DNA of 64,000 nt from Amycolatopsis camponoti (GCF_902497555.1 NZ_CABVGP010000002.1:818501-882500); one strand, 5' to 3'. Counted from the stretch's first letter, positions 16,039 through 28,512 are shown. Notes: generated from the letters alone by a model not told the origin. Translations and numbers: made by a program.

Positions 16039-17402
16039 CCAGCACGTTCGACGTCCGGAACCCGGCCACCGAACAGGTGGTCCGGACCGTCCCGCTGACC
16101 AGCGCCGAGGAGACCGACGCGGCGATCGCCCGCGCGCAGGCGGCGTTCCCGGGCTGGCGCGACGTCACCCCCGGCGACCGCGCGCGGCTGCTGCGCCGCT
16201 TCGCCGACGCCGTCGAGGCCGACATCGAGAACCTCGCGCGGCTCGAGGTCGAGAACTCCGGGCACACCATCGGCAACGCCCGCTGGGAAGCGGGCAACGT
16301 CCGTGACGTCCTCACCTACTACTCCGCGGCGCCGGAACGCCTGATCGGCAAGCAGATCCCCGTCCCGGGCGGCGTCAACGTCACCTTCCAGGAGCCACTG
16401 GGCGTGGTCGGCGTGATCGTGCCGTGGAACTTCCCGATGCCGATCGCGGGCTGGGGCTTCGCGCCCGCGCTCGCGGCCGGCAACACCGTCGTCCTCAAGC
16501 CGGCCGAGCTGACGCCGCTGACCGCGGTCCGGCTGGGCGAGCTGGCGCGCGAGGCGGGCATCCCGGAGGACGTCTTCCAGGTGCTGCCGGGCAAGGGATC
16601 CGTGGTCGGGCAACGGTTCGTGGACCACCCGGGCGTGCGCAAGGTCGTCTTCACCGGCTCGACCGAGGTCGGCAAGCAGATCATGGCCGGCTGCGCGGCG
16701 CAGGTGAAGCGCGTGACGCTGGAGCTGGGTGGCAAGAACGCGAACATCGTCTTCGCCGACTCCGACCTGGAGAAGGCCGCGGCGACCGCGCCCTACGGCG
16801 TCTTCGACAACGCGGGCCAGGACTGCTGCGCGCGGTCGCTGATCCTGGTGCAGGCGAGCGCGTACGACCGGTTCATGGAGCTGCTCGAACCCGCGGTGCA
16901 CGGCGTCGTCGTCGGCGACCCGGGCGACGAGACGACCGAGATGGGCCCGCTGATCTCGGCCGCGCACCGCGAAAAGGTGGCCTCCTACGTGCCGGACGAC
17001 GCGCCGGTCGCGTTCCGCGGCAGCGCGCCGTCGGGCCCCGGCTACTGGTTCCCCCCGACCGTCCTCACCCCGCCCGACCTGCGGTACCCGGCCGTGGCGG
17101 ACGAGGTCTTCGGCCCGGTCGTCGCCGTCGTGCCGTTCGACGGAGAGGCCGACGCGGTCCGGATGGCCAACGCGACCGAGTACGGCCTGTCCGGCTCGAT
17201 CTGGACCCGCGACGCCGGCCGCGCGTTCCGGGTGGCGCGCGGTGTCGAAGCCGGCAACCTGTCGGTGAACTCGCACTCTTCGGTGCGCTACTGGACGCCG
17301 TTCGGCGGGTTCAAGCAGTCCGGCCTCGGCCGCGAGCTGGGCCCCGACGCCGCGGCGGCGTTCACCGAAACCAAGAACGTCTTTCTGAGCACGGAGGAGT
17401 AA
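16035..17402 (+). CDS. NAD(P)-dependent aldehyde dehydrogenase
   Basis: 455 residues, starting at an ATGA overlap. Landmarks are the cofactor motif PWNFPM with the later FTGSTEVG, the general base in LELGGKNANIV, the nucleophile Cys within GQDCCARS, and the C-terminal PFGGFKQSGLGRELG. The context suggests oxidation of a gamma-glutamyl-amino-aldehyde to the acid, the PuuC-like step of the pathway. Two adjacent cysteines occur at the active site; alignment places the nucleophile as the first of the two. The stop shares one base pair step (TAATG) with the following SDR. Confidence 0.88.
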   Translation: MTSTFDVRNPATEQVVRTVPLTSAEETDAAIARAQAAFPGWRDVTPGDRARLLRRFADAVEADIENLARLEVENSGHTIGNARWEAGNVRDVLTYYSAAPERLIGKQIPVPGGVNVTFQEPLGVVGVIVPWNFPMPIAGWGFAPALAAGNTVVLKPAELTPLTAVRLGELAREAGIPEDVFQVLPGKGSVVGQRFVDHPGVRKVVFTGSTEVGKQIMAGCAAQVKRVTLELGGKNANIVFADSDLEKAAATAPYGVFDNAGQDCCARSLILVQASAYDRFMELLEPAVHGVVVGDPGDETTEMGPLISAAHREKVASYVPDDAPVAFRGSAPSGPGYWFPPTVLTPPDLRYPAVADEVFGPVVAVVPFDGEADAVRMANATEYGLSGSIWTRDAGRAFRVARGVEAGNLSVNSHSSVRYWTPFGGFKQSGLGRELGPDAAAAFTETKNVFLSTEE

Positions 17403-18169
17403 TGGTCCAGCGTTTCGAAGGCCGCGTCGCGGTGATCACCGGCGGCGCGAGCGGCATCGGGCTCGCCTCGGCGCGCCGTCTGGCGAGCGAAGGCGCGAAG
17501 GTCGTCATCGGGGACCTCACGCCGGCCGAAGGCAAGGCGGCCGCGGACGAGGTCGGCGGCGCGTTCATCCAGACCGACGTCACCGACGCCGAGCAGGTCG
17601 AGAACCTGTTCCACAGCACGGTCGAGCAGTTCGGCTCGGTCGACGTCGCGTTCAACAACGCGGGGATCTCACCGCCCGAGGACGACTCCATCCTGACCAC
17701 GGGTATCGAGGCGTGGGAGCGGGTGCAGCGCGTCAACCTGACGTCGGTGTACTACTGCTGCAAGGCCGTCCTGCCGCACATGCAGCGCCAGGGTCGCGGG
17801 TCGATCATCAACACGGCGTCGTTCGTCGCGGTGATGGGCGCGGCGACGTCGCAGATCTCCTACACCGCGTCCAAGGGCGGGGTGCTCGCGATGAGCCGTG
17901 AGCTGGGCATCCAGTTCGCGCGGGAGAACATCCGCGTCAACGCGCTGTGCCCGGGCCCGGTGAACACGCCGCTGCTCAAGGAGCTGTTCGCGAAGGACCC
18001 GGAACGCGCGGCTCGGCGGCTGGTCCACGTGCCGGTCGGCCGGTTCGCCGAGCCGTCGGAGATCGCGGCGGCGGTGGCGTTCCTGGCCAGCGACGACGCC
18101 AGCTTCATCACGGCGTCCCAGTTCCTGGTCGACGGCGGCATCTCCGGCGCGTACGTCACCCCGCTCTAA
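17402..18169 (+). CDS. Short-chain dehydrogenase/reductase
   Basis: 255 residues. It has the Rossmann motif TGGASGIG (about 14-21), NNAG near 88 and the catalytic pair YxxxK in SYTASKGG (about 156), after the catalytic Ser region. The C-terminal VDGGISGAY is standard for this class. It is the fourth gene of the gamma-glutamylation operon. It could oxidise a gamma-glutamyl amino alcohol to the aldehyde used by the upstream dehydrogenase, which would favour ethanolamine over polyamines as the substrate; that is inference. The stop overlaps the stop of the convergent small gene by four bases. Confidence 0.85.
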   Translation: MVQRFEGRVAVITGGASGIGLASARRLASEGAKVVIGDLTPAEGKAAADEVGGAFIQTDVTDAEQVENLFHSTVEQFGSVDVAFNNAGISPPEDDSILTTGIEAWERVQRVNLTSVYYCCKAVLPHMQRQGRGSIINTASFVAVMGAATSQISYTASKGGVLAMSRELGIQFARENIRVNALCPGPVNTPLLKELFAKDPERAARRLVHVPVGRFAEPSEIAAAVAFLASDDASFITASQFLVDGGISGAYVTPL

Positions 18170-18363
18170 CGCTTCGTCGGTTTCTTGACGCCGTAGACCT
18201 CCCGGAGGTAGTTCCAGGCGGCGTTGAGCTTCTTGCGCTCTTCGGAGACGAGCTTTTCGCGGCGGCGCAGCACGCGGACGGCGATCTCGGAGGCGAGGAA
18301 GGCGCCGGCGGCGAAGGTCAGCACGCCGACGATCAGGGTCAGGACGATGACGGTGGTGGTCAT
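18166..18363 (-). CDS. Small single-pass membrane protein
   Basis: 65 residues. The N-terminal hydrophobic helix (TVIVLTLIVGVLTFAAGAFLAS, about 4-26) is followed by a strongly basic segment (VRVLRRREKLVSEERKK) and an aromatic region (NAAWNYLREVYG). The topology is N-out with a basic cytoplasmic tail. I do not recognise the family. Its start lies 73 bases from the divergent regulator at 18436, with an inverted repeat between them. Stop codons of this gene and the SDR share the four bases 18166-18169. Confidence 0.7.
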   Translation of the reverse strand: MTTTVIVLTLIVGVLTFAAGAFLASEIAVRVLRRREKLVSEERKKLNAAWNYLREVYGVKKPTKR

Positions 18364-18404
18364 GGTGACCAGCGTCGATGCCGGGTGGGCGATTCGTCCC
18401 TGCG

Positions 18405-18431
18405 CAAAGCTAGCGGGTTTCGTTAGCTTTG
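18405..18431. promoter_or_regulatory. Inverted repeat, candidate operator
   Basis: caaagcta (18405-18412) and tagctttg (18424-18431) form a perfect 8-bp inverted repeat with an 11-base spacer, ending five bases before the regulator's GTG. Bound protein would block initiation of that gene and probably affect the divergent small gene. Confidence 0.55.
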
Positions 18432-18435
18432 TGAG

Positions 18436-19740
18436 GTGACGCACTGGCGCGCCGACGAGTGGGCGGAAGCGGTCCGGACCGGCATCCGCTCGCGGGGCCT
18501 GTCTCTGGACGAGGCCGCGCGCCGGATCGGCGTTCCGACGTCGACGCTGCGCAGCTGGATCGAACATCGGCACGCGCCGAAGGTGACCGTCTTCGACCAC
18601 TGGGCCCAGCTCGCCGAGGTCACCGGCCTGGGGGAGGCCGAGCTGCTGCGCGTCGCCGGGGTGCTGCCCGACAGCCTGGCCAGCCCGGTGCACGTCGCGC
18701 AGGCCGCGAAAGCACTGCGGGAGGGCATCGACCAGGCCGGGCAGTTCCTCCGGCAGGCCACCGCGCTCGTCTACTCCTCGCCCGGCACGCAGGTGGCCAA
18801 CCTCATCGCCGCGTCGCCGGTCGACTGGGAGATGCGGATCCGCTCCGCCACCCGCGGCGACGAGGTCCGCGTCACCTACCACCACTACGTCGGCGTCGTG
18901 GCGCCGCCGGGCTTTCCCCACGACGACGCCGAGGTGCGCCGGATCCTCGAGCACGACGTCCTCGGCGAGCTGTGGCGCCCGCTCGGGCTGTACTGGCGGG
19001 TCGCCGAGGTGCACGACTGGCACGAACCGCCGCGGCTGGTGATCCAGGTGCCCGAGCAGGAGGCGACGCGTCCGCCCGTGCCGTCGCCGGTCGTCGCCGC
19101 GCCGCCGGTCGTCGTGCTGTCGCCGATCTGGGGGTACGGCGAGCTGCTCGCGTCGCTGGTCGCCGACGGCCTCGGGTTCGGCAACGTCGACTTCCGCTAC
19201 TTCGGCCTCCCGGACGCCATGGCCGACCGCGTCCGGATCACGGCCCGCGAGCTGGCCGAGCCCGCGCCGCGGCTCGTGCACTCGGTGCCGCCGATCATGC
19301 TGCTGCACGGCCTGGCCGTGCCGGACCTGACCGGACGGCTCCCGGTCGTGGTCCGCTACGGCCCCCGCATGCGCGAGCGGGCCGCGCGGATCTACCGCGA
19401 GCCGCTGCTCGAAGCGGGTTTCGCAGACCCGCTGGCGGGCGCGCGGGCGATCGAGGAAGCGATCTCGGTCCCGCCGGGCTGCGCGTACTTCGAGGTCACG
19501 CTCGCCGACGAGGATGTCTTCGACGGCGACGGCCCCTCGCTGGACCGGCTCAACGACTCGGTGGCCTGGTTCGCCGAGCAGATCGTCGAGCAGGTGCTGC
19601 TGGGTGCCGGGCACCCGCCGGTGCCGGTGGGCGGGCCGCTGAAACGCCTGGTCCTGCCCTCGGGCCGGGTGCGCCGGCCACCGGTGCTGGCCGGGGGCGT
19701 CGTGCGGCGCGTCGCGGATCGAGCCGCGCTCGAAGGGTGA
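18436..19740 (+). CDS. XRE-type DNA-binding regulator with a large unrecognised C-terminal domain
   Basis: 434 residues. The helix-turn-helix lies at about 8-60: WAEAVRTGIRSRGLSLDEAARRIGVPTSTLRSWIEHRHAPK. A helical linker (about 80-115) follows. The C-terminal 300 residues contain two similar-looking halves with WxP- and VRYGP-type strands but no family I can name. It may be a nucleotide- or ligand-binding sensor. The operator-like repeat at 18405-18431 suggests autoregulation. The gene lies between the gamma-glutamylation operon and the glycine operon, so it might control either. No Shine-Dalgarno stronger than tgagg is present. Confidence 0.65.
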   Translation: MTHWRADEWAEAVRTGIRSRGLSLDEAARRIGVPTSTLRSWIEHRHAPKVTVFDHWAQLAEVTGLGEAELLRVAGVLPDSLASPVHVAQAAKALREGIDQAGQFLRQATALVYSSPGTQVANLIAASPVDWEMRIRSATRGDEVRVTYHHYVGVVAPPGFPHDDAEVRRILEHDVLGELWRPLGLYWRVAEVHDWHEPPRLVIQVPEQEATRPPVPSPVVAAPPVVVLSPIWGYGELLASLVADGLGFGNVDFRYFGLPDAMADRVRITARELAEPAPRLVHSVPPIMLLHGLAVPDLTGRLPVVVRYGPRMRERAARIYREPLLEAGFADPLAGARAIEEAISVPPGCAYFEVTLADEDVFDGDGPSLDRLNDSVAWFAEQIVEQVLLGAGHPPVPVGGPLKRLVLPSGRVRRPPVLAGGVVRRVADRAALEG

Positions 19741-19761
19741 TGTGGCGTTGCCCGGGTGAAG

Positions 19762-19791
19762 TAGACGGACCTCGAACCCGGCAGGTACCGT
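19762..19791 (+). promoter_or_regulatory. Predicted promoter of the glycine operon
   Basis: tagacg and taccgt are separated by 18 bases, placing transcription start near 19798, just before the riboswitch. The match to the -35 consensus is imperfect at one base. Confidence 0.5.
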
Positions 19792-19823
19792 GACCGTCAC
19801 AACTGCAGATCGGGCCGTAGAGC

Positions 19824-20010
19824 CGAGGCGGGAGAGCCTCCACGAAGTCAGTGGGGCACCGAAGGAGCAAACTCCCCAGAATCTCTCAGGTACCTGTTAC
19901 CGCTTCGTGCGAGGCCACTCTGGAAAGCAGGCGCACCCGCGTCTCACCCAAGGTGAAAGCCGTGTCCCGCACGGTGAAACTCTCAGGTGCCATGACAGAG
20001 GGGGAGTTCC
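19824..20010 (+). ncRNA. Tandem glycine riboswitch
   Basis: Two glycine aptamers lie in series directly upstream of gcvP. Aptamer 1 (about 19824-19905) has gcgggagagcc, gcaccgaaggagcaa and the conserved ctctcagg (19883-19890). Aptamer 2 (about 19909-20010) has gcaggcgc, cacccaaggtgaaa and a second ctctcagg (19980-19987). This class binds glycine and normally turns on glycine degradation when the amino acid is abundant. The short distance to the start suggests control at translation initiation or a nearby transcription decision. No separate terminator helix is obvious between aptamer 2 and the start. Confidence 0.92.
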
Positions 20011-20024
20011 CAGCGCACCGTTGT

Positions 20025-22880
<2,856 letters not shown>

Positions 22881-22886
22881 GCTCCA

Positions 22887-23978
22887 GTGTCGAAAGAGAC
22901 CTCCCTGCACGGAGTCCACAAGGGACTCGGCGCGCTGTTCACCGACTTCGCCGGCTGGTCCATGCCGGTCCGCTACGCCAGCGAGCTGGCCGAGCACAAG
23001 GCGGTCCGCGAGGCGGCCGGGCTGTTCGACCTCTCGCACATGGCCGAAATCCACGTCACCGGCAAGCAGGCGGCCGACGTCCTGGACTTCGCGCTGGTCG
23101 GCAACCTCACCGGGGTCAAGCCGGGCCGGGCGCGGTACACGATGATCTGCGACGCTTCCGGCGGCGTCCTCGACGACCTGGTCGTCTACCGGTTGGCCGA
23201 CGAGCACTACCTCGTCGTCGCGAACGCGGGCAACGCGAAGGTCGTCGCCGACGCGCTGGCCGAGCGGGTCGCGGGCTTCGACGCGGTGGTCGACGACCGC
23301 AGCGAGACGACCGCGCTGATCGCCGTTCAAGGCCCGAACGCCGCGACGATCCTGGGTTCGGTCACCGACGCCGACCTCGACGCGCTGAAGTACTACGCCA
23401 GCGTCCCGGCGGTCGTGAAGGGCCACGACGTCCTGCTCGCCCGCACCGGCTACACCGGCGAGGACGGCTTCGAGCTGTTCGTGAACGCCGACGAGGCGCC
23501 GGCGGTCTGGCGTCTGCTCATGGACGCGGGCGAGCCGCACGGGCTCGTCCCGGCCGGGCTGGCCTGCCGCGACACCCTGCGGCTCGAAGCCGGGATGCCG
23601 TTGTACGGCAACGAACTCACCCTCGACCAGAGCCCGTTCGAGGCCGGGCTCGGGCGCGTCGTCAAGTTCGAGAAGCCGGGTGAGTTCGTCGGCCGCGCGG
23701 CCCTCGAAGAGCGGTCCAAGCAGGACGTCCCCCGCGTGCGGGTCGGTCTGAAGGGCGCAGGTCGTCGTGCTCCGCGGCACGGTTACCAGCTGCTGGCCGA
23801 CGGCGCCGAGATCGGTGAGGTGACCAGCGGCGCGCTGTCGCCCACACTCGGTTACCCGATCGCCATGGCGTACGTCGATCGGGCGTACGCCGAGCCCGGC
23901 ACCGAGCTGTCCGTCGACATCCGGGGCAGGATCGAGCCCGTCGAGGTCGTCGCCCTGCCCTTCTACTCCCGCGCGTAA
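22887..23978 (+). CDS. gcvT: Aminomethyltransferase, T protein of glycine cleavage
   Basis: 363 residues from a GTG six bases after gcvP. The family core is complete: FTDFAGWSMPVRY, GLFDLSHMAEIHVTG, the folate-binding ARTGYTGEDGFELF and GLACRDTLRLEAGMPLYG, and the C-terminal barrel with EVTSGALSPTLG. It transfers the methylene group from lipoyl-GcvH to tetrahydrofolate and releases ammonia. It acts in the cytosol in a loose complex with GcvP, GcvH and lipoamide dehydrogenase. The last enzyme is not encoded in this operon. Confidence 0.96.
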   Translation: MSKETSLHGVHKGLGALFTDFAGWSMPVRYASELAEHKAVREAAGLFDLSHMAEIHVTGKQAADVLDFALVGNLTGVKPGRARYTMICDASGGVLDDLVVYRLADEHYLVVANAGNAKVVADALAERVAGFDAVVDDRSETTALIAVQGPNAATILGSVTDADLDALKYYASVPAVVKGHDVLLARTGYTGEDGFELFVNADEAPAVWRLLMDAGEPHGLVPAGLACRDTLRLEAGMPLYGNELTLDQSPFEAGLGRVVKFEKPGEFVGRAALEERSKQDVPRVRVGLKGAGRRAPRHGYQLLADGAEIGEVTSGALSPTLGYPIAMAYVDRAYAEPGTELSVDIRGRIEPVEVVALPFYSRA

Positions 23979-23991
23979 GGACTTTTGAGCC

Positions 23992-24369
23992 ATGAGCATC
24001 CCCGAGAACCTGCAGTATACCAAGGAACACGAGTGGCTGTCCGTCGAAGACGGCGTCGCCACCGTGGGCATCACCGCCTTCGCCGCCGAGTCGCTCGGTG
24101 ACATCGTGTTCGTCCAGCTGCCCGAGGCCGGCGCCACCATCACCGCCGGCGAGGTGTTCGGCGAGGTCGAGTCGACCAAGTCCGTCAGCGAGCTGTACGC
24201 GCCCGTGTCCGGCGAGGTCGCCGAGGTGAACGGCACCACAGCCGACACCCCCGAGGTCATCAACTCCGACCCGTACACGGAAGGCTGGCTGCTGAAGGTG
24301 CGTCTGACCGGGGACGTGCCGGACCTGCTCGACGCCGCCGCGTACGCCGCGCTCACTCAGGAGAACTGA
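23992..24369 (+). CDS. gcvH: Glycine cleavage system H protein
   Basis: 125 residues, standard length. The lipoyl-lysine is Lys63 in [13 protein letters not shown]. The conserved N-terminal YTKEHEW and C-terminal YTEGWLLKV are present. It shuttles the aminomethyl intermediate between the P and T proteins on a swinging lipoyl arm. The lipoyl synthase gene lies two genes downstream and probably supplies this protein. Its stop overlaps the glyA ATG by one base. Confidence 0.97.
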   Translation: MSIPENLQYTKEHEWLSVEDGVATVGITAFAAESLGDIVFVQLPEAGATITAGEVFGEVESTKSVSELYAPVSGEVAEVNGTTADTPEVINSDPYTEGWLLKVRLTGDVPDLLDAAAYAALTQEN

Positions 24370-25643
24370 TGACGACGTTCGACCAGCACCTGTCCGAAGT
24401 CGACCCCGAGGTCGCCGCGGCCGTCGCCGACGAACTGACCCGTCAGCAGTCCACCCTGGAGATGATCGCCTCCGAGAACTTCGCGCCGGTGGGCGTGCTC
24501 GAGGCGCAGGGCTCGGTGCTGACCAACAAGTACGCCGAGGGCTACCCCGGCCGCCGCTACTACGGCGGCTGCGAGCACGTCGACGTCGTCGAGCAGCTCG
24601 CCATCGACCGCGCGAAGGCCCTGTTCGGCGCCGAGCACGCCAACGTCCAGCCACACTCGGGCGCGCAGGCCAACGCGGCCGCGATGTTCGCCGTGCTCAA
24701 GCCGGGCGACACGATCCTCGGGCTCGACCTGGCGCACGGCGGCCACCTGACGCACGGGATGAAGATCAATTTCTCGGGCAAGCTCTACAACGTCGTCGCC
24801 TACCACGTCGACAAGGAGACCGGGATCGTCGACCTCGCCGAGATCGAGCGCCTGGCCGTCGAGCACCGGCCGAAGCTGATCATCGCCGGCTGGTCCGCCT
24901 ACCCGCGTCAGCTCGACTTCGCCGAGTTCCGCCGCATCGCCGACCTCGTCGACGCCCGCCTGATGGTGGACATGGCCCACTTCGCCGGGCTGGTCGCGAC
25001 CGGGCTGCACCCGTCGCCGGTGCCGCACGCCGACATCGTCACCACGACGACGCACAAGACCCTGGGTGGCCCGCGCGGCGGCCTCATCCTGTGCCGCCAG
25101 GAGCTGGCGAAGAAGATCAACTCGGCGGTGTTCCCCGGCCAGCAGGGCGGGCCCCTCGAACACGTCATCGCGGCCAAGGCCGTCGCGCTGAAGATCGCCG
25201 CGAGCGACGAGTTCAAGGAGCGTCAGCAGCGCACCCTCGAAGGTTCGCGGATCCTGGCGTCGCGGCTGTCGCAGGACGACTGCGCTTCGGCCGGGGTGCG
25301 CGTGCTGACCGGCGGCACCGACGTCCACCTGGTGCTCGTCGACCTGGTCCAGTCCACTCTGGACGGTCAGCAGGCCGAGGACCGGCTGCACGAGGTCGGC
25401 ATCACGGTCAACCGCAACGCCGTCCCGTTCGACCCGCGCCCGCCGATGATCACCTCCGGCCTGCGGATCGGCACGCCGGCGCTGGCCACTCGCGGCTTCC
25501 AGGCCGACGACTTCGCCGAGGTCGCCGACGTCATCGCCGAGGCGCTCAAGCCGGACTTCGACGACGCCCTGCGGTCCAAGCTGCGCGACCGCGTCGAGAC
25601 GCTGGCCAAGAAGCACCCGCTGTACGCGGACCTGTCCCGATGA
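24369..25643 (+). CDS. glyA: Serine hydroxymethyltransferase
   Basis: 424 residues. The PLP lysine is Lys230 in [13 protein letters not shown]. The tetrahydrofolate and substrate motifs are intact ([47 protein letters not shown]). It combines glycine with methylene-tetrahydrofolate, made by the upstream glycine cleavage enzymes, to give serine. Two glycines thus yield one serine, CO2 and ammonia. The ATG overlaps the gcvH stop. Many actinobacteria have a second glyA elsewhere for biosynthesis; this copy sits in the glycine-induced operon. Confidence 0.97.
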   Translation: MTTFDQHLSEVDPEVAAAVADELTRQQSTLEMIASENFAPVGVLEAQGSVLTNKYAEGYPGRRYYGGCEHVDVVEQLAIDRAKALFGAEHANVQPHSGAQANAAAMFAVLKPGDTILGLDLAHGGHLTHGMKINFSGKLYNVVAYHVDKETGIVDLAEIERLAVEHRPKLIIAGWSAYPRQLDFAEFRRIADLVDARLMVDMAHFAGLVATGLHPSPVPHADIVTTTTHKTLGGPRGGLILCRQELAKKINSAVFPGQQGGPLEHVIAAKAVALKIAASDEFKERQQRTLEGSRILASRLSQDDCASAGVRVLTGGTDVHLVLVDLVQSTLDGQQAEDRLHEVGITVNRNAVPFDPRPPMITSGLRIGTPALATRGFQADDFAEVADVIAEALKPDFDDALRSKLRDRVETLAKKHPLYADLSR

Positions 25644-26641
25644 GCGCGCTGCCCGAGGGGCGGAAGCTGCTGCGTCTGGAAGTCCGCAACAGTGAGACGC
25701 CGATCGAGAAGAAGCCGCCGTGGATCAAGACGCGGGTGCGGATGGGGCCGGAGTTCACCGAACTCAAGGGTCTCGTGCGTCGCGAGGGTCTGCACACGGT
25801 GTGCGAAGAGGCCGGTTGTCCCAACATTTACGAGTGCTGGGAAGACCGCGAAGCCACGTTCCTGATCGGCGGTGACCAGTGCACCCGCCGGTGTGACTTC
25901 TGTCAGATCGACACGGGCAAGCCCGCTGAGCTGGACCGGACTGAGCCGCGGAAGGTCGCGGAGTCCGTTCAGGCCATGGGGTTGCGCTACTCGACGGTCA
26001 CCGGCGTGGCCCGTGATGACCTGGAGGATGGCGGCGCTTGGCTCTACGCGGAGACCGTCCGGCAGATCCACGCTCTGAACCCGGGTACCGGTGTCGAGCT
26101 GTTGATCCCGGACTTCAACGCGGACCCCGCGCAGCTGGCTGAGGTGTTCGGGTCGCGGCCGGAGGTGTTGGCGCACAACGTGGAGACGGTGCCGCGGATC
26201 TTCAAGCGGATCCGTCCCGGCTTCAGGTATGCGCGTTCGCTGGAGGTCATCACCGCCGCGCGTGAAGCCGGTCTGGTGACGAAGTCCAACCTGATCCTCG
26301 GCATGGGTGAGACCCCCGACGAGGTCGCTCCGGCGATGCAGGACCTGGTCGACGCCGGGTGCGAGATCCTGACGATCACGCAGTATCTGCGTCCGTCGTC
26401 GCGGCATCACCCGGTGGATCGGTGGGTCAAGCCGGAGGAGTTCGTCGAGCACTCCCACGCCGCCGAGGCGATGGGCTTCGCGGGCGTGATGGCCGGGCCG
26501 CTGGTGCGGTCGTCGTACCGCGCGGGACGGCTCTACGCGCAGACCAAGGGCTACCGTGGAGAGGAGCTGCCGGAAAACCTGCGGCACCTCGCCGACCAGG
26601 GCCCGGCCGCGCAAGAAGCCAGCTCCCTGCTGGCGCGATAG
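25640..26641 (+). CDS. lipA: Lipoyl synthase
   Basis: 333 residues, starting at an ATGA overlap with glyA. The radical SAM cluster motif CTRRCDFC and the auxiliary [4Fe-4S] cysteines ([13 protein letters not shown]) are both present, as is the C-terminal RSSYRAGR whose Ser ligates the auxiliary cluster. It inserts two sulfurs into octanoyl-lysine to make lipoyl-lysine. No lipB is adjacent, so this copy seems dedicated to supplying GcvH when glycine is degraded. A housekeeping lipA beside lipB would be expected elsewhere in the genome. Codon choice looks slightly less GC-biased than in its neighbours. Confidence 0.96.
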   Translation: MSALPEGRKLLRLEVRNSETPIEKKPPWIKTRVRMGPEFTELKGLVRREGLHTVCEEAGCPNIYECWEDREATFLIGGDQCTRRCDFCQIDTGKPAELDRTEPRKVAESVQAMGLRYSTVTGVARDDLEDGGAWLYAETVRQIHALNPGTGVELLIPDFNADPAQLAEVFGSRPEVLAHNVETVPRIFKRIRPGFRYARSLEVITAAREAGLVTKSNLILGMGETPDEVAPAMQDLVDAGCEILTITQYLRPSSRHHPVDRWVKPEEFVEHSHAAEAMGFAGVMAGPLVRSSYRAGRLYAQTKGYRGEELPENLRHLADQGPAAQEASSLLAR

Positions 26642-26655
26642 GAAGGGGCGGATCA

Positions 26656-28023
26656 ATGGCGATCAGCGTCTTCGACCTGTTTTCCATCGGCATCGGCCCG
26701 TCGAGCTCCCACACCGTCGGGCCGATGCGGGCGGCACTGACCTTTGTGGACGGACTCGGCACCGATCTCGAGAAGACCGCGCGCGTCCAGGCCGAGCTGT
26801 TCGGCTCGCTCGGCGCGACCGGGTTCGGCCACGGCAGCGACAAAGCCGTCCTGCTCGGGCTGTCCGGTGAACGTCCCGAGGCGATCGACACCGACGTCGT
26901 GCCCGCGCGCGTCGCGGAAATCCGGGAGTCCGGGCGGCTGAAGGTGCGCGGCACGCACGAGATCGCGTTCGACGAGGACACCGACCTCACGATGCACCGG
27001 CGCAAGTCCCTGCCGGCGCACCCGAACGGGATGATCTTCCGCGCGTTCGCCGCCGACGGTTCCCTGCTGCGCGAACGCACGTACTACTCGGTCGGCGGCG
27101 GTTTCGTCCGCGACGAGTCGTACGAGACGGACGCGGTGTTCGTCGAGGACTCGACGCCGGTGCCGTACCCGTTCCGCACGGGCGCGGACCTGCTCGGGCA
27201 CTGTGCCGCGACCGGCTTGCCGATCAGCGAGATCATGCTGGCCAACGAGCTGTCCTGGCGCAGCGCCGCGGAAGTCCGCGACGGGCTCCTGGCGATCTGG
27301 GCGGTCATGGCGGAGTGCGTCCGCAACGGCTGCACGCACGAAGGCGTCCTCCCGGGCGGCCTGAAGGTGCCGCGGCGGGCCCGCGCGCTGCACGAGAAGC
27401 TCCTCGCCGAGGACGGCCTGGACGACCCGCTGTACGCGATGGACTGGGTCAGCCTGTACGCGCTGGCGGTGAACGAGGAGAACGCCGCGGGCGGCCGGGT
27501 CGTCACCGCGCCGACCAACGGCGCCGCCGGGATCATCCCCGCGGTCCTGCACTACTACCAGCGCTTCATCCGGCACTCGTCCGACGACGGCATCGTGAAG
27601 TTCATGCTCACCGCGGGCGCGATCGGCTCGATCCTCAAGCAGACGGGCTCGATCTCGGGTGCCGAGGTGGGGTGCCAGGGCGAAGTGGGCTCGGCGTCGG
27701 CGATGGCGGCGGCAGGCCTGACGGAGGTCCTCGGCGGCTCACCGGCCCAGGTGGAGAACGCGGCGGAGATCGGGGTGGAGCACCACCTCGGCCTGACGTG
27801 CGACCCGGTGGGCGGGCTGGTGCAGATCCCGTGCATCGAGCGCAACGCGGTGGGAGCGTCGAAGGCGATCCACGCGGCGAGGATGGCGATGCGCGGCGAC
27901 GGAAGCCACGTGGTGACGCTGGACAAGGCGATCAAGACGATGCGCGAGACAGGCGCGGACATGAGCGTGAAGTACAAGGAAACCGCCCGCGGCGGCTTGG
28001 CGGTGAACGTCATCGAGTGCTGA
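26656..28023 (+). CDS. sdaA: L-serine ammonia-lyase, iron-sulfur dependent
   Basis: 455 residues, single-chain type. The N-terminal beta domain begins [22 protein letters not shown]. The catalytic alpha domain has the [4Fe-4S] ligands in [16 protein letters not shown] and [17 protein letters not shown]. The C-terminal peptide ending NVIEC supplies the active-site tail cysteine. It converts serine to pyruvate and ammonia and completes glycine to pyruvate in this operon. The last 81 bases of the gene, including the stop, recur identically at 29165-29245 beyond a toxin-antitoxin module. Its stop abuts the toxin stop with no spacer. Confidence 0.95.
   Translation: MAISVFDLFSIGIGPSSSHTVGPMRAALTFVDGLGTDLEKTARVQAELFGSLGATGFGHGSDKAVLLGLSGERPEAIDTDVVPARVAEIRESGRLKVRGTHEIAFDEDTDLTMHRRKSLPAHPNGMIFRAFAADGSLLRERTYYSVGGGFVRDESYETDAVFVEDSTPVPYPFRTGADLLGHCAATGLPISEIMLANELSWRSAAEVRDGLLAIWAVMAECVRNGCTHEGVLPGGLKVPRRARALHEKLLAEDGLDDPLYAMDWVSLYALAVNEENAAGGRVVTAPTNGAAGIIPAVLHYYQRFIRHSSDDGIVKFMLTAGAIGSILKQTGSISGAEVGCQGEVGSASAMAAAGLTEVLGGSPAQVENAAEIGVEHHLGLTCDPVGGLVQIPCIERNAVGASKAIHAARMAMRGDGSHVVTLDKAIKTMRETGADMSVKYKETARGGLAVNVIEC
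27943..28023 (+). repeat. 81-bp direct repeat, proximal copy (3' end of sdaA)
   Basis: Bases 27943-28023 are identical to 29165-29245. This copy is the functional end of sdaA and includes its TGA. Identity ends at base 28024, the first base of the toxin stop codon. Confidence 0.97.
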
Positions 28024-28512
28024 TCAGCGCCCTCGTTTGCGCACCACGAACCGCTCGACCCCGTGGTGAGTGATCTTCCAGACGTCGGGAGTTCGATCAG
28101 CGGACAGCGTGACGATGTCCGCGAGGTTGCTCTCGACAAGGTGCAGGAGTTGGTCGCGGGTCGCTTCGCCGGGTAGGTAGAACATGTGCACCTTCGCGGA
28201 CCGGTACGCGACCAGCTCATCGGGACGCTCCATGATCTTGGCGTCCCGGTTCAGCACTACCCAACCGGTTCCGGCGATCCGCCCCAGCCATTCGGTGTCG
28301 GCCGCGCCGAGCGATTCGATCCGGGTGCCGAACAACTCGGGCGGGGTGTGACAGGTATAGCCGAGCGCGACAAGGCAGCGCCGCACACTGCGCGTGACGG
28401 CGTTCTCGTCGAGGTAGAACTCAGGCGGCGCGGCCCAGGAGGACGCGTGCGGCGGCCCGGACGGCGTCGATGCCGATTCCGTGTTCTTCGGCGACGACGG
28501 CAGGTTCTTCAC
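28024..28512 (-). CDS. VapC45-like PIN-domain toxin (putative)
   Basis: 162 residues. After a 30-residue Ser/Pro-rich extension comes a VapC45-type PIN-like domain. FYLDENAVTRSVRRCL carries the first acidic residues, followed by LGAADTEWLGRI and VVLNRDAKIM. PIN nucleases of this sort act with magnesium on RNA and are neutralised by the product of the adjacent gene. The GTG at 28512 follows gaggg and puts the first 92 bases inside the antitoxin gene. No start codon occurs closer to the domain. The stop abuts the sdaA stop. Function is inferred from fold motifs and gene pairing. Confidence 0.7.
   Translation of the reverse strand: MKNLPSSPKNTESASTPSGPPHASSWAAPPEFYLDENAVTRSVRRCLVALGYTCHTPPELFGTRIESLGAADTEWLGRIAGTGWVVLNRDAKIMERPDELVAYRSAKVHMFYLPGEATRDQLLHLVESNLADIVTLSADRTPDVWKITHHGVERFVVRKRGR

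Noticed and set aside
18364..19800. Long upstream extension of the small membrane protein on the minus strand
   Set aside because: It lies opposite the XRE regulator; only the last 65 codons look like protein, beginning at a proper ATG.
19992..20024. ATG 19992 as the gcvP start
   Set aside because: It lies within the second glycine aptamer and would add residues not found in the conserved N-terminus.
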